6,214 nt of DNA from Clostridia bacterium (GCA_029010655.1 JAQXKW010000094.1:1-6214), one strand, 5' to 3'; positions 1-5,526 are shown, counted from the first letter of the stretch. Numbers and translations: made by a program. Notes: generated from the sequence alone by a model not told the origin.

Positions 1-64
1 TTTCAAAACATACAGTAAACGTGGCGAAATCCCTTCAGAAGGGCAAAATCCGGCACATTAATCT
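1..64 (-). ncRNA. Structured 5' leader RNA, class unknown, cut by the left edge
   Basis: This stretch lies just downstream of a strong leftward promoter and would be transcribed leftward from about position 64. It can fold into a stem-loop. The apical stem pairs 31-35 with 39-43 (CCCTT/AAGGG, 3-nt loop). An outer helix pairs 21-26 with 51-56 with one G-G/C-C mismatch. An internal loop separates the two helices. Two near-identical decamers (GGCGAAATCC at 23-32, GGCAAAATCC at 42-51, read on +) flank the apical stem. No open frame longer than a few codons starts here, so the true gene probably begins beyond the edge. A ribosomal-protein autoregulatory leader, another cis-regulatory RNA or a small RNA are all possible. 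I do not recognise the class. Confidence 0.35.
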
Positions 65-70
65 GCATAT

Positions 71-99
71 ATTATACATTATTATTTAAATATAGTCAA
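71..99 (-). promoter_or_regulatory. Leftward sigma-A promoter
   Basis: Read on the minus strand, TTGACT (99-94) and a perfect TATAAT (76-71) are separated by exactly 17 bp of AT-rich DNA, which gives 11 of 12 consensus matches. The predicted transcription start is near 64. The product runs off the left edge of the window, so the controlled gene is not visible. It stands back to back with the rightward promoter at 136-164; their -35 boxes are 36 bp apart. Confidence 0.75.
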
Positions 100-135
100 G
101 AAAAAAATTAATAATTTATTCATTGTTTTTTATAA

Positions 136-164
136 TTGACAAGGGATTTTAAGGGCGTTATAAT
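136..164 (+). promoter_or_regulatory. Rightward consensus sigma-A promoter
   Basis: TTGACA (136-141) and TATAAT (159-164) are both perfect consensus hexamers with the optimal 17-bp spacer. Transcription should start near 170-171, leaving a 5' untranslated region of about 19 nt before the ATG at 190. That short leader contains the Shine-Dalgarno site GGAGG (178-182). No operator-like inverted repeat overlaps it, so the sequence suggests strong and possibly constitutive expression, unless something acts in the shared AT-rich region at 100-135. Confidence 0.85.
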
Positions 165-189
165 TGAATTATGAAACGGAGGGTGCAAT

Positions 190-660
190 ATGTCGGGAAA
201 AGCAAAAAAGAGCATAATGGGGAGAGCTTTGATTACCTCGGGGCTGTTTCTCAAGGTGGTGCAGATAGTCTGCACGGCGGCGGGATCGAAGGATTTCGGA
301 AATACGGTCTGGACTGCCATAACGGCGTGCTTTTTGGTGGGGGGTCTGCTTGTTTTTGGACTTGAACGGCGGGGAAAAACCGCTTTGTTTGCATACATCT
401 GCGCCGTCGGCACGCTTCTTTCCCTTATAAAAACGGAAAATGTTTTTCTGCTGTATGCGCCCTTGTTTGCCATGCTCATTTCCTATTCGCTGATGCTGTT
501 CACCATGAAAAAAAGAGCGCCCTTGTGCGGCGTTCTCTCCCTTTTGTGTACGGCGGCGCTGATTCTCTGCGCCTTTCACGTAATATCTCTGTCGGCGTTT
601 TTCGGCACGGCGCTTCTGTGCGCCATGTATATCATTATGGCGGCAGGTTTGTTTATATAA
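190..660 (+). CDS. Small polytopic membrane protein of unknown function
   Basis: This 156-residue hydrophobic protein belongs to no family I recognise. About six membrane-spanning stretches are visible, roughly at residues 12-30, 38-57, 63-80, 85-105, 110-130 and 134-156. They are joined by very short loops with basic clusters at the N terminus (KAKK), residues 60-63 (RRGK) and 107-109 (KKR). The C terminus ends inside the last helix. Cysteines are frequent (residues 28, 47, 71, 113, 120, 127, 144), but I see no catalytic or metal-binding pattern. The ATG at 190 is supported by GGAGG at 178-182 with a 7-nt spacer and by the consensus promoter just upstream. It is a single-gene unit ending at the hairpin beginning at 661, with converging prmC beyond. 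Real coding status is well supported; function cannot be assigned. Confidence 0.85.
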   Translation: MSGKAKKSIMGRALITSGLFLKVVQIVCTAAGSKDFGNTVWTAITACFLVGGLLVFGLERRGKTALFAYICAVGTLLSLIKTENVFLLYAPLFAMLISYSLMLFTMKKRAPLCGVLSLLCTAALILCAFHVISLSAFFGTALLCAMYIIMAAGLFI

Positions 661-724
661 AAATGCGAACCGCATTTATGCCTTACGGCAAAAAACCTTC
701 AGGCTGTAAATGCGGTTTTCTGTT
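661..724. terminator. Shared, probably bidirectional intrinsic terminator
   Basis: AACCGCATTTA (668-678) pairs perfectly with TAAATGCGGTT (707-717), an 11-bp stem followed on the plus strand by a T-rich tail (TTTTCTGTTTTCTCTTT). This ends the unknown membrane-protein gene, whose stop codon is at 658-660. An inner GCCT/AGGC helix (680-683 with 701-704) can extend it. On the minus strand a compact 7-bp hairpin, 677-671 with 667-661 and a 3-nt loop, is followed by a T run and could end the yqhQ-prmC transcript. The right arm lies inside the last codons of prmC. Confidence 0.8.
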
Positions 725-1523
725 TTCTCTTTAATACGGCTACTCTGTCACGGTTTCCCGTGTCCCGTAGGATTTGGCAGGTGAGGGAATTTTCCTCTGC
801 AATTGTGCGAAGGGCTTCTCCCTGAAGACTGCCTATTTCAATGGCAAGGGAGCCGCCCTCTTTCAGGTGACGGGGATAGATTTCTGCAATTTTTCTGATT
901 ACGGAAAGACCGTCGCCGCCGTCGGTTAAGGCGTGGGGCGGCTCGAATTTTACCTCACGGGGTAAATCCTTCATTTCCTCGCTTGTAACGTACGGGGGAT
1001 TTGACACTATAATATCGTACTCGCCCGAAAGACAGTCGGTACAAACGTCTGCCAAAATCAGCTCCAGTCTGTCCGAAACGCCCAGCGTTTCGGCGTTTTC
1101 TTTTGCCACTGCAATAGTTTCGGGATAAAGCTCAACTGCCGAAGCGTAGGCGTCATTGCGCATTTTCAAAGCGGCAACAGCGACACACCCCGTTCCTGTG
1201 CAAAGGTCGGCAAACCGTCCGTTTTCCGGAAGATTTTCCACAAGATAACTGCAAAGGACTTCCGTGTCGAAGCGGGGAATAAGGCAGTCCGGCGTTACCT
1301 TAAAGGTAAAGCCCATAAAATCCCACTCGCCTAAAATATACTGTAAGGGCTCTCCGCTTTTCCGCCGTTCTACCGCACGGAAAAGCTCCTCTGAGGAAAA
1401 ATCGCCTGTCATAGCCAAAGCTCGGCTGACGTTTTCAAAGCGGCAGATAAGCTCTGCCGCATCAAAGCCTGCGTCGGGAACTCCCGCCGCCTCAAGCGTT
1501 TTCGCTGTTTCTTTCAGAGTCAT
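699..1523 (-). CDS. prmC: PrmC/HemK release factor glutamine-N5 methyltransferase
   Basis: This enzyme uses S-adenosylmethionine to methylate the glutamine of the GGQ loop in release factors RF1 and RF2, which speeds translation termination in the cytoplasm. The 274-residue product has normal family length. An N-terminal helical substrate-binding domain (about 1-75) contains PLQYILG at 59-65. The Rossmann-type methyltransferase domain follows, with LIPRFDTEVL (81-90), the AdoMet-binding DLCTGTGC (106-113), the catalytic NPPY (175-178), FEPPHAL (193-199), and a GNRDRVAV C-terminal motif near 256-263. LIPRFDTE carries Phe where Pro or Gln is more usual. The ATG at 1523 begins inside the C-terminal codons of yqhQ (32-bp overlap). 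A longer reading from 1670 would add an Arg/Lys/Pro-rich tail that is only the shadow of yqhQ's acidic end. No clear Shine-Dalgarno precedes 1523, so translation is probably coupled to yqhQ. No prfA follows, unlike many Firmicutes. Confidence 0.96.
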   Translation of the reverse strand: MTLKETAKTLEAAGVPDAGFDAAELICRFENVSRALAMTGDFSSEELFRAVERRKSGEPLQYILGEWDFMGFTFKVTPDCLIPRFDTEVLCSYLVENLPENGRFADLCTGTGCVAVAALKMRNDAYASAVELYPETIAVAKENAETLGVSDRLELILADVCTDCLSGEYDIIVSNPPYVTSEEMKDLPREVKFEPPHALTDGGDGLSVIRKIAEIYPRHLKEGGSLAIEIGSLQGEALRTIAEENSLTCQILRDTGNRDRVAVLKRKQKTAFTA

Positions 1524-2598
1524 GGGCGTCAGGCTCGGTAACGGATTCAGTTTCGGTTTCAGTATCTGTTTCGGCTTCGGCTGTGGATTCGTTCTCCGAA
1601 ACCGTTTCCGCTTCTTCCTCTTTTTTCTCAAACTCCGCCCGTGCTTCCGGGAATTCTTCGGGCATTGCACAGCGAAGCGCCGCCAGCGCTACCTCAAGCT
1701 GTGAGTCGTCGGGCTCCTTTGTGGTAATGCGCTGAACCCAAAGTCCCGGTGCGGAAAGAGCCTTTGTCAGTCCGTTGGGGTGCTTTCCCGCAACAATAAG
1801 GAACTCAAAGCCCAGACCTACGATAATGGGAATAAGTGCAATCTTTATAAGAATTATTACGGGCATGGGCCAGTCCCAGTTAATGAACATGGTCACCAGA
1901 ATGGAGATAATAAGCATAACGAAAAGAAAGCTTGTTCCGCATCTGGGGTGGAAACGGGAGCATTTTCTCGCATTTTCGGGGGTAAGGGGCAGTCCCTGTT
2001 CGTAGCAGGCAACGGATTTATGCTCCGCCCCGTGATATTCAAAGGTGCGGCGAATATCCTTCATAAGGGACACAAGGAACAGATATACAAGGAAAATGAC
2101 GATTTTCAAAACGCCGGAAATAACCGTGGTGAGAATATCGGGCATTTTCGCATGGAAAAAGTGATTGTAAAGAAGATTTGCGCCCTTTGCGGCGTAGTTG
2201 GGAAGAAATACGAAAAGGGCAATGCTGAGAAGAACGCCCAGCACGGTGCCGATAGCCATAATAACACCCATCAGCTTGTCGCCCAGCTTATCGGAGAGCC
2301 ATTTTTCAAATTTCGTTTCAGGCTCCGTGTCGTCGATTCCCAGCATATTTGCGCTGTCCTCAAGGGTGGAAAAGGACATTTTCATGGATTCCACCATATT
2401 AACACAGCCTCTGATAAAGGGCAAATCAAAAAACTTGTTCTTTTTTCTAAGCGAGGTGAATTCTGAATTTTTAACCTCAATGGTGCCGTCGTCCTTTCTC
2501 ACTGCAAGGGAAATATGACTTCCGCTTCTCATCATAACGCCTTCCAGAACGGCCTGACCGCCCACTTTTCCAAGGCGGCAATTCTTTTCTTTTTTCAT
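1492..2598 (-). CDS. yqhQ: DUF1385 family integral membrane protein (YqhQ-like)
   Basis: This 368-residue protein belongs to the DUF1385 family, typified by Bacillus subtilis YqhQ, whose biochemical role is not established. Visible landmarks are the N-terminal GGQAVLEGVMMRS (13-25), FEYHGAEHKSVACYE (186-200), HPRCGTS (217-223) and HPNGLTKALSAPGLWVQR (273-290). There are about four membrane segments, near 110-133, 153-178, 224-240 and 245-270. The conserved histidines, cysteines and glutamates (H189, E192, H193, C198, H217, C220) look like a metal- or active-site set, but that is inference. The last 55 or so residues form a Glu/Thr/Ser-rich, probably disordered acidic tail. The ATG at 2598 is chosen because GAAAGGA (2610-2604) sits 5 nt upstream. 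The in-frame ATG at 2604 overlaps that site, and a TTG at 2646 would lie inside the promoter. It is first in a two-gene unit with prmC. Confidence 0.93.
   Translation of the reverse strand: MKKEKNCRLGKVGGQAVLEGVMMRSGSHISLAVRKDDGTIEVKNSEFTSLRKKNKFFDLPFIRGCVNMVESMKMSFSTLEDSANMLGIDDTEPETKFEKWLSDKLGDKLMGVIMAIGTVLGVLLSIALFVFLPNYAAKGANLLYNHFFHAKMPDILTTVISGVLKIVIFLVYLFLVSLMKDIRRTFEYHGAEHKSVACYEQGLPLTPENARKCSRFHPRCGTSFLFVMLIISILVTMFINWDWPMPVIILIKIALIPIIVGLGFEFLIVAGKHPNGLTKALSAPGLWVQRITTKEPDDSQLEVALAALRCAMPEEFPEARAEFEKKEEEAETVSENESTAEAETDTETETESVTEPDAHDSERNSENA
1535..1605 (-). repeat. Low-complexity purine-biased coding stretch
   Basis: On the minus strand this stretch is a run of degenerate GAA/ACN codon pairs (GAAACNGA-like units). 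It encodes the Glu-Thr-rich end of YqhQ (about residues 332-355, with TETETES in the middle). The units are imperfect, so it is a coding low-complexity tract prone to slippage rather than a separate element. It ends about a dozen bases before the prmC start codon. Confidence 0.55.
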
Positions 2599-2603
2599 AT
2601 ACA

Positions 2604-2610
2604 TCCTTTC
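2604..2610 (-). promoter_or_regulatory. Ribosome binding site of yqhQ
   Basis: GAAAGGA on the minus strand ends 5 nt before the ATG at 2598. It decides the start: the alternative ATG at 2604 lies within this site, and no comparable site precedes the TTG at 2646. Confidence 0.7.
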
Positions 2611-2623
2611 AAAAAACTTATGT

Positions 2624-2653
2624 ATGGTAAATCTGTTAATAATCAATTGTCAA
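2624..2653 (-). promoter_or_regulatory. Sigma-A promoter of the yqhQ-prmC unit
   Basis: On the minus strand a perfect TTGACA (2653-2648) is followed after 18 bp by TACCAT (2629-2624). TACCAT keeps the key T1, A2 and T6 of the -10 box and matches 4 of 6 positions. Transcription would start near 2617, giving a leader of about 19 nt that contains the GAAAGGA ribosome site. The -10 is imperfect and the spacer is 1 bp long, so moderate strength is expected. Its presence indicates that yqhQ-prmC can be transcribed independently of the mreD-mrdA-nth unit upstream. Confidence 0.6.
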
Positions 2654-2656
2654 AAC

Positions 2657-2683
2657 GTCTGTCAGCAGATGTTATCCACAGAC
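2657..2683 (-). other. Inverted repeat containing a DnaA-box 9-mer
   Basis: GTCTGT (2657-2662) and ACAGAC (2678-2683) are perfect inverted arms around a 15-nt loop. On the minus strand the hairpin is followed by GTTTTG, so it might act as a weak terminator behind nth, but the T run is short. The right arm overlaps TTATCCACA (2672-2680), a perfect DnaA-box consensus. A single 9-mer without neighbours is not evidence of an origin. It lies immediately upstream of the yqhQ promoter's -35 box. Confidence 0.3.
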
Positions 2684-2716
2684 CGCTAGCCGCCAGCCGC
2701 TAACCGCTAGCCGCCA
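2682..2716. repeat. Heptanucleotide tandem repeat, five copies
   Basis: Five consecutive 7-mers fit RCCGCYA: ACCGCTA, GCCGCCA, GCCGCTA, ACCGCTA, GCCGCCA (2682-2688, 2689-2695, 2696-2702, 2703-2709, 2710-2716). The 14-bp unit at 2682-2695 recurs exactly at 2703-2716. The array spans the 3' end of nth: read on the minus strand it provides the last Gly-Gly codons and the TAG stop (2709-2707), then continues into the intergenic space. The 7-bp period, not a multiple of three, means that copy changes would shift the end of the nth frame. The pattern resembles the short tandem heptamers known from some cyanobacterial genomes, but whether this one is dispersed in its genome cannot be seen. Confidence 0.75.
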
Positions 2717-3354
2717 ATTCCCTCATAATGCCTGCAAAGCTGTGCGGCGGGACAATTTCCGCACTTGGGGCTTCTTGCGTCGCAGACGTCCCGACCGAAG
2801 TGGACAATACGGTGGCAGAAATCGCTCTGCTCCTCTCTGGGGAGGAGCTTTTCCATAATCCTCTCCGTTTTGAGAGGGTCTTTTTGCCCTTCGGGGTAAA
2901 AGCCCAGCCGACCGCAGATTCTTATGCAATGGGTGTCGGCAACAATGCCGCCCTTGTGATAAACGTCGCCTAAAATAAGATTTGCGATTTTTCTTCCCAC
3001 GCCGGGCAGGGAAAGAAGTTCCTCCATGGTTTCGGGAACCCGTCCCCCGTATTTTTCGGTGATAATTTCGGACATTTCCTTAATGCTTTTGGCTTTTCCC
3101 CGAAAAAGACCGCAGGAGCGAATAAGATTTTCAATGTTTTCAATGGGCGCCGCCGCCATTTTTTCGGCAGAGGGGTACTCCCGAAACAGATCCCTGCAAA
3201 CAATATTGACTCTCTCGTCTGTGCACTGGGCGGAAAGCCGTGCCATAACAAGAAGCCGCCAAGGGTCGTTGTCCGCCTCAAGGGAGCATACGGCGTCCGG
3301 ATATAAATTTTTAAGTATTGCGGAAAAGCTCTCCGCTCTTTCATTATCCTTCAT
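2707..3354 (-). CDS. nth: Endonuclease III, DNA glycosylase/AP lyase
   Basis: This base-excision repair enzyme removes oxidised pyrimidines and nicks at abasic sites. The 215-residue product matches the usual family length of about 210. Key parts are LSAQCTDERVN (40-50), a helix-hairpin-helix around LPGVGRKIANLIL (116-128) containing the Schiff-base lysine K122, and the catalytic aspartate D140 in VADTHCIR. Four cysteines spaced C-x6-C-x2-C-x5-C (191, 198, 201, 207) form the [4Fe-4S] cluster site. All catalytic and cluster residues are present. The ATG at 3354 has GGAG (3364-3361) 6 nt upstream and overlaps the mrdA stop by 11 bp, implying translational coupling. The C terminus, EGIGG-stop, is partly encoded by the heptamer repeat. 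MutY is less likely because the protein is short and lacks the extra C-terminal domain. Confidence 0.95.
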   Translation of the reverse strand: MKDNERAESFSAILKNLYPDAVCSLEADNDPWRLLVMARLSAQCTDERVNIVCRDLFREYPSAEKMAAAPIENIENLIRSCGLFRGKAKSIKEMSEIITEKYGGRVPETMEELLSLPGVGRKIANLILGDVYHKGGIVADTHCIRICGRLGFYPEGQKDPLKTERIMEKLLPREEQSDFCHRIVHFGRDVCDARSPKCGNCPAAQLCRHYEGIGG

Positions 3355-5521
3355 TTGCTTCTCCGGTGGTGTCTTTATTTGTATCTGTATTTTCCGTTGA
3401 CTGATTTATGCCGAAATATGCGCTGAACACGTCACGTACCGCAAAGCCCGCGTCCGTACCGGAGGCGCCGTGCTCGATAACGCAGGTGGAAACGATAGCC
3501 GGGTCGTCAAAGGGGGCGAATGCCGTAAAAACGGCGTTGTCGGAGGAGGTGGTGGAAACCTGCGCCGTACCTGTTTTACCGCCGATAACTATGGGGTAGT
3601 TCACAAAGACTCTTGCGGCAGAGCCGTTTTCCGTAACGTCCTTCATGGCGTATTTTACGGTGGTGACAGCTGTCTCCGTTAGCTTTGCCTGACTTAATAC
3701 TTTCGGCTCTGCGGTGTAGGTAACGTCCCCGTAATAATTGCGTACCTCTTTCAATATGTGTGCGGAATATCTTGTTCCGTTGTTAAGGAGCGTTGCAAGA
3801 TAGCAACTCATCTGCAAAGGATTGAAAATGTTGTCGGACTGACCGATAGCCGCCGCAAGGGTGTCGCCGTCGTACCAGGTGCCGCCGTTTTCCTCACGCT
3901 CCTTGGGGCTTGCAAGAATTCCCGTTTTTTCGTTAAGCTCAATGCCCGTAGGCTCGCCCAGCCCGTAGGCGGAGCAATATTCGTTCATTTTTGAGATAGT
4001 CAGCCGTCTGCCCACGTCGTAGAAGAAATAGTTGCAGGAAACCTGTATGGCTTTTGACACGTTGACGGCGCCGTGGGTCTGCATGCCGTATTTCGGCGTG
4101 TATATCCAGCATTTAGGCTGCCATTGGGAGTTTTCGTAGAATTTATATACGCCCTCGTCAACGATTTCCGTATACGGGGTAATAATACCTTCGGAAAGCG
4201 CCGCCGCCGCAACTCCGGGCTTAAAGGTGGAGCCGGGGGCGTACGTGCCCTCAAGGGCACGGAAAAACATAGGCGAATTTTCGTCAGAGAGCAGTTTATC
4301 GTAGTCCTCGCTGAATTTTGAGAGATCGTAGGTGGGATATGACGCCAAAGCAAGCACCGCACCTGTTTTTCTGTCAACAACGGTTAAGGCGCCCGAGCTT
4401 GCGTCCTCGCCGATAAGGGTTTCCTTGCCCTCGGTCTCGATTTTCGCCTTTGCGTTGTCCACTATGAGCTTTATGTTGCTCTCAAGAGCCTTTTCCGCAA
4501 CACGCTGGAATTCAATATCTATGGTAAGGTACACGTCCTGACCGGGAACGGGCTCAACGCTTACGTAGCTGTCCACCGTGTTGCCGTATTCGTCCTCAAC
4601 GATTGTCAGCTCGCCGTCCTCTCCGTGCAGGTATTCCTCAAATGCCTGCTCCACGCCGGAAATTCCCACAATTGCGCTGAGTGCGTACCCTTTTTCCGTG
4701 TAATATTCTGCGGTTTCCGCAGTAATTTTACCTGTTCTGCCCAGAATATGGGAGGCAACGTCGGGATAGTTATAAACTCTGTCCGCACGGCAGGAAACCT
4801 CCACGCCCTGCACGCTGCCCTCCTTTACGGCAGTTATAAGCTCTATTGAAACGTCCCGCAGTATGGTATAGGGCTCTGCGGTGGAGAAATATTTCAGTTC
4901 CATATCAAGCCTTATTCGGAACAAAAGCTCCCGCACGTCCTCGGGGTACTGCTCCTTGCCGTCCTCGTCCACCAGACCGTAACGCTGACGGAGCGTGTCT
5001 CTCACCTCTGAAATATCGGTGTTTTCCCAGGTTACGGGTGCGTCCTCGCTGTCCTTTTCGTCAGGCTCAAATTCCAGGTCCGTCATAAGGCGGTTCATTC
5101 TTTTTCCGTAGACGGTACTCATAAAATCTTCGTCCAGCTGCCATTTTCCGTCCTTGAAAACAAAGGGATGGTCGGGCTCGGTAAAGCATTTATCGTATTC
5201 GCCGCATTTTTTCGCACAGTCGATAACGTACAGAACAGTATCGTTTTTGCCCAGTCCCGAGGGAATGCTCCCTGCGTCAAGGTACATATCGTAACAGTAC
5301 ACGTTTGAAATAAGCTCTCTGCCCGTGCTGTCGTAAATACAGCCTCTCTGAGCCTGAATTTTTACCGTTCTTGTTCTGTTTTCGTCGCTTAAGGTTTCGG
5401 TATAGTAGTCCTGACCCGCCACCTGAATATTTATAAGTCTGGCAATGAAAATAAGGCAGACGACCACAAAAAATGCGCCGAGAGCTATGTATCTTGCCAG
5501 ATGATCCCGCCGTTTCGACAT
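3344..5521 (-). CDS. mrdA: Penicillin-binding protein 2 (class B transpeptidase)
   Basis: This is the monofunctional transpeptidase that cross-links peptidoglycan during cell elongation in the Rod complex with MreC, MreD and RodA. The 725-residue product has a short basic N terminus, one membrane anchor (about 11-34), and a pedestal/dimerisation region including QRGCIYDSTGREL (58-70). An acidic insertion lies at about 110-215, and HILGRTG (258-264) follows. The transpeptidase domain carries STFK (431-434, catalytic Ser431), SCN (495-497), IGQSDNIFNPLQMS (559-572) and GGKTGTAQV (647-655). It ends with an extracellular Asn/Thr/Glu-rich tail (about 706-725). It is longer than many PBP2 proteins (about 600-650), mostly because of the insertion. 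The ATG at 5521 has AGGAGGA 5 nt upstream. A GTG at 5554 in the same frame lies inside a hairpin and has no ribosome site. It follows mreD and precedes nth. Confidence 0.96.
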   Translation of the reverse strand: MSKRRDHLARYIALGAFFVVVCLIFIARLINIQVAGQDYYTETLSDENRTRTVKIQAQRGCIYDSTGRELISNVYCYDMYLDAGSIPSGLGKNDTVLYVIDCAKKCGEYDKCFTEPDHPFVFKDGKWQLDEDFMSTVYGKRMNRLMTDLEFEPDEKDSEDAPVTWENTDISEVRDTLRQRYGLVDEDGKEQYPEDVRELLFRIRLDMELKYFSTAEPYTILRDVSIELITAVKEGSVQGVEVSCRADRVYNYPDVASHILGRTGKITAETAEYYTEKGYALSAIVGISGVEQAFEEYLHGEDGELTIVEDEYGNTVDSYVSVEPVPGQDVYLTIDIEFQRVAEKALESNIKLIVDNAKAKIETEGKETLIGEDASSGALTVVDRKTGAVLALASYPTYDLSKFSEDYDKLLSDENSPMFFRALEGTYAPGSTFKPGVAAAALSEGIITPYTEIVDEGVYKFYENSQWQPKCWIYTPKYGMQTHGAVNVSKAIQVSCNYFFYDVGRRLTISKMNEYCSAYGLGEPTGIELNEKTGILASPKEREENGGTWYDGDTLAAAIGQSDNIFNPLQMSCYLATLLNNGTRYSAHILKEVRNYYGDVTYTAEPKVLSQAKLTETAVTTVKYAMKDVTENGSAARVFVNYPIVIGGKTGTAQVSTTSSDNAVFTAFAPFDDPAIVSTCVIEHGASGTDAGFAVRDVFSAYFGINQSTENTDTNKDTTGEANEG

Positions 5522-5526
5522 GGCCG

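Noticed and set aside
171..365. Possible leaderless ORF starting at the predicted transcription start of the rightward promoter
   Set aside because: It overlaps the membrane-protein gene out of frame, lacks any protein-like pattern, and the ATG at 190 has a proper ribosome site.
169..675. Minus-strand open frame opposite the unknown membrane protein (168 codons)
   Set aside because: The product is Arg/Gln/Lys-rich low-complexity, typical of an antisense shadow. The plus-strand gene has a promoter, a ribosome site and clear membrane helices.
1524..1670. Longer prmC start at 1670
   Set aside because: The extra 49 residues are Arg/Lys/Pro-rich shadow of yqhQ's acidic tail; the PrmC domain begins naturally at the ATG at 1523.
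1780..2466. Long plus-strand open frame opposite yqhQ (228 codons)
   Set aside because: It lies wholly antisense to the well-supported yqhQ. The product is His/Asn/Gly/Lys-rich with no family features, and no promoter or ribosome site precedes it.
2599..2646. Longer yqhQ start at TTG 2646 or ATG 2604
   Set aside because: The first overlaps the promoter; the second overlaps the Shine-Dalgarno. The ATG at 2598 has correct spacing.
2672..2680. Replication origin suggested by a DnaA box
   Set aside because: Only one 9-mer was seen, with no cluster, no AT-rich unwinding element beside it and no dnaA/dnaN nearby.
2682..2716. CRISPR-like array
   Set aside because: The units are contiguous 7-mers with no spacers and no cas genes; it is a simple tandem repeat.
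4000..4380. Several open frames on both strands across mrdA (for example 4000-4380 minus, 4073-4321 plus, 3026-3400 plus)
   Set aside because: All are out-of-frame or antisense shadows of mrdA and nth with no supporting start signals or recognisable domains.
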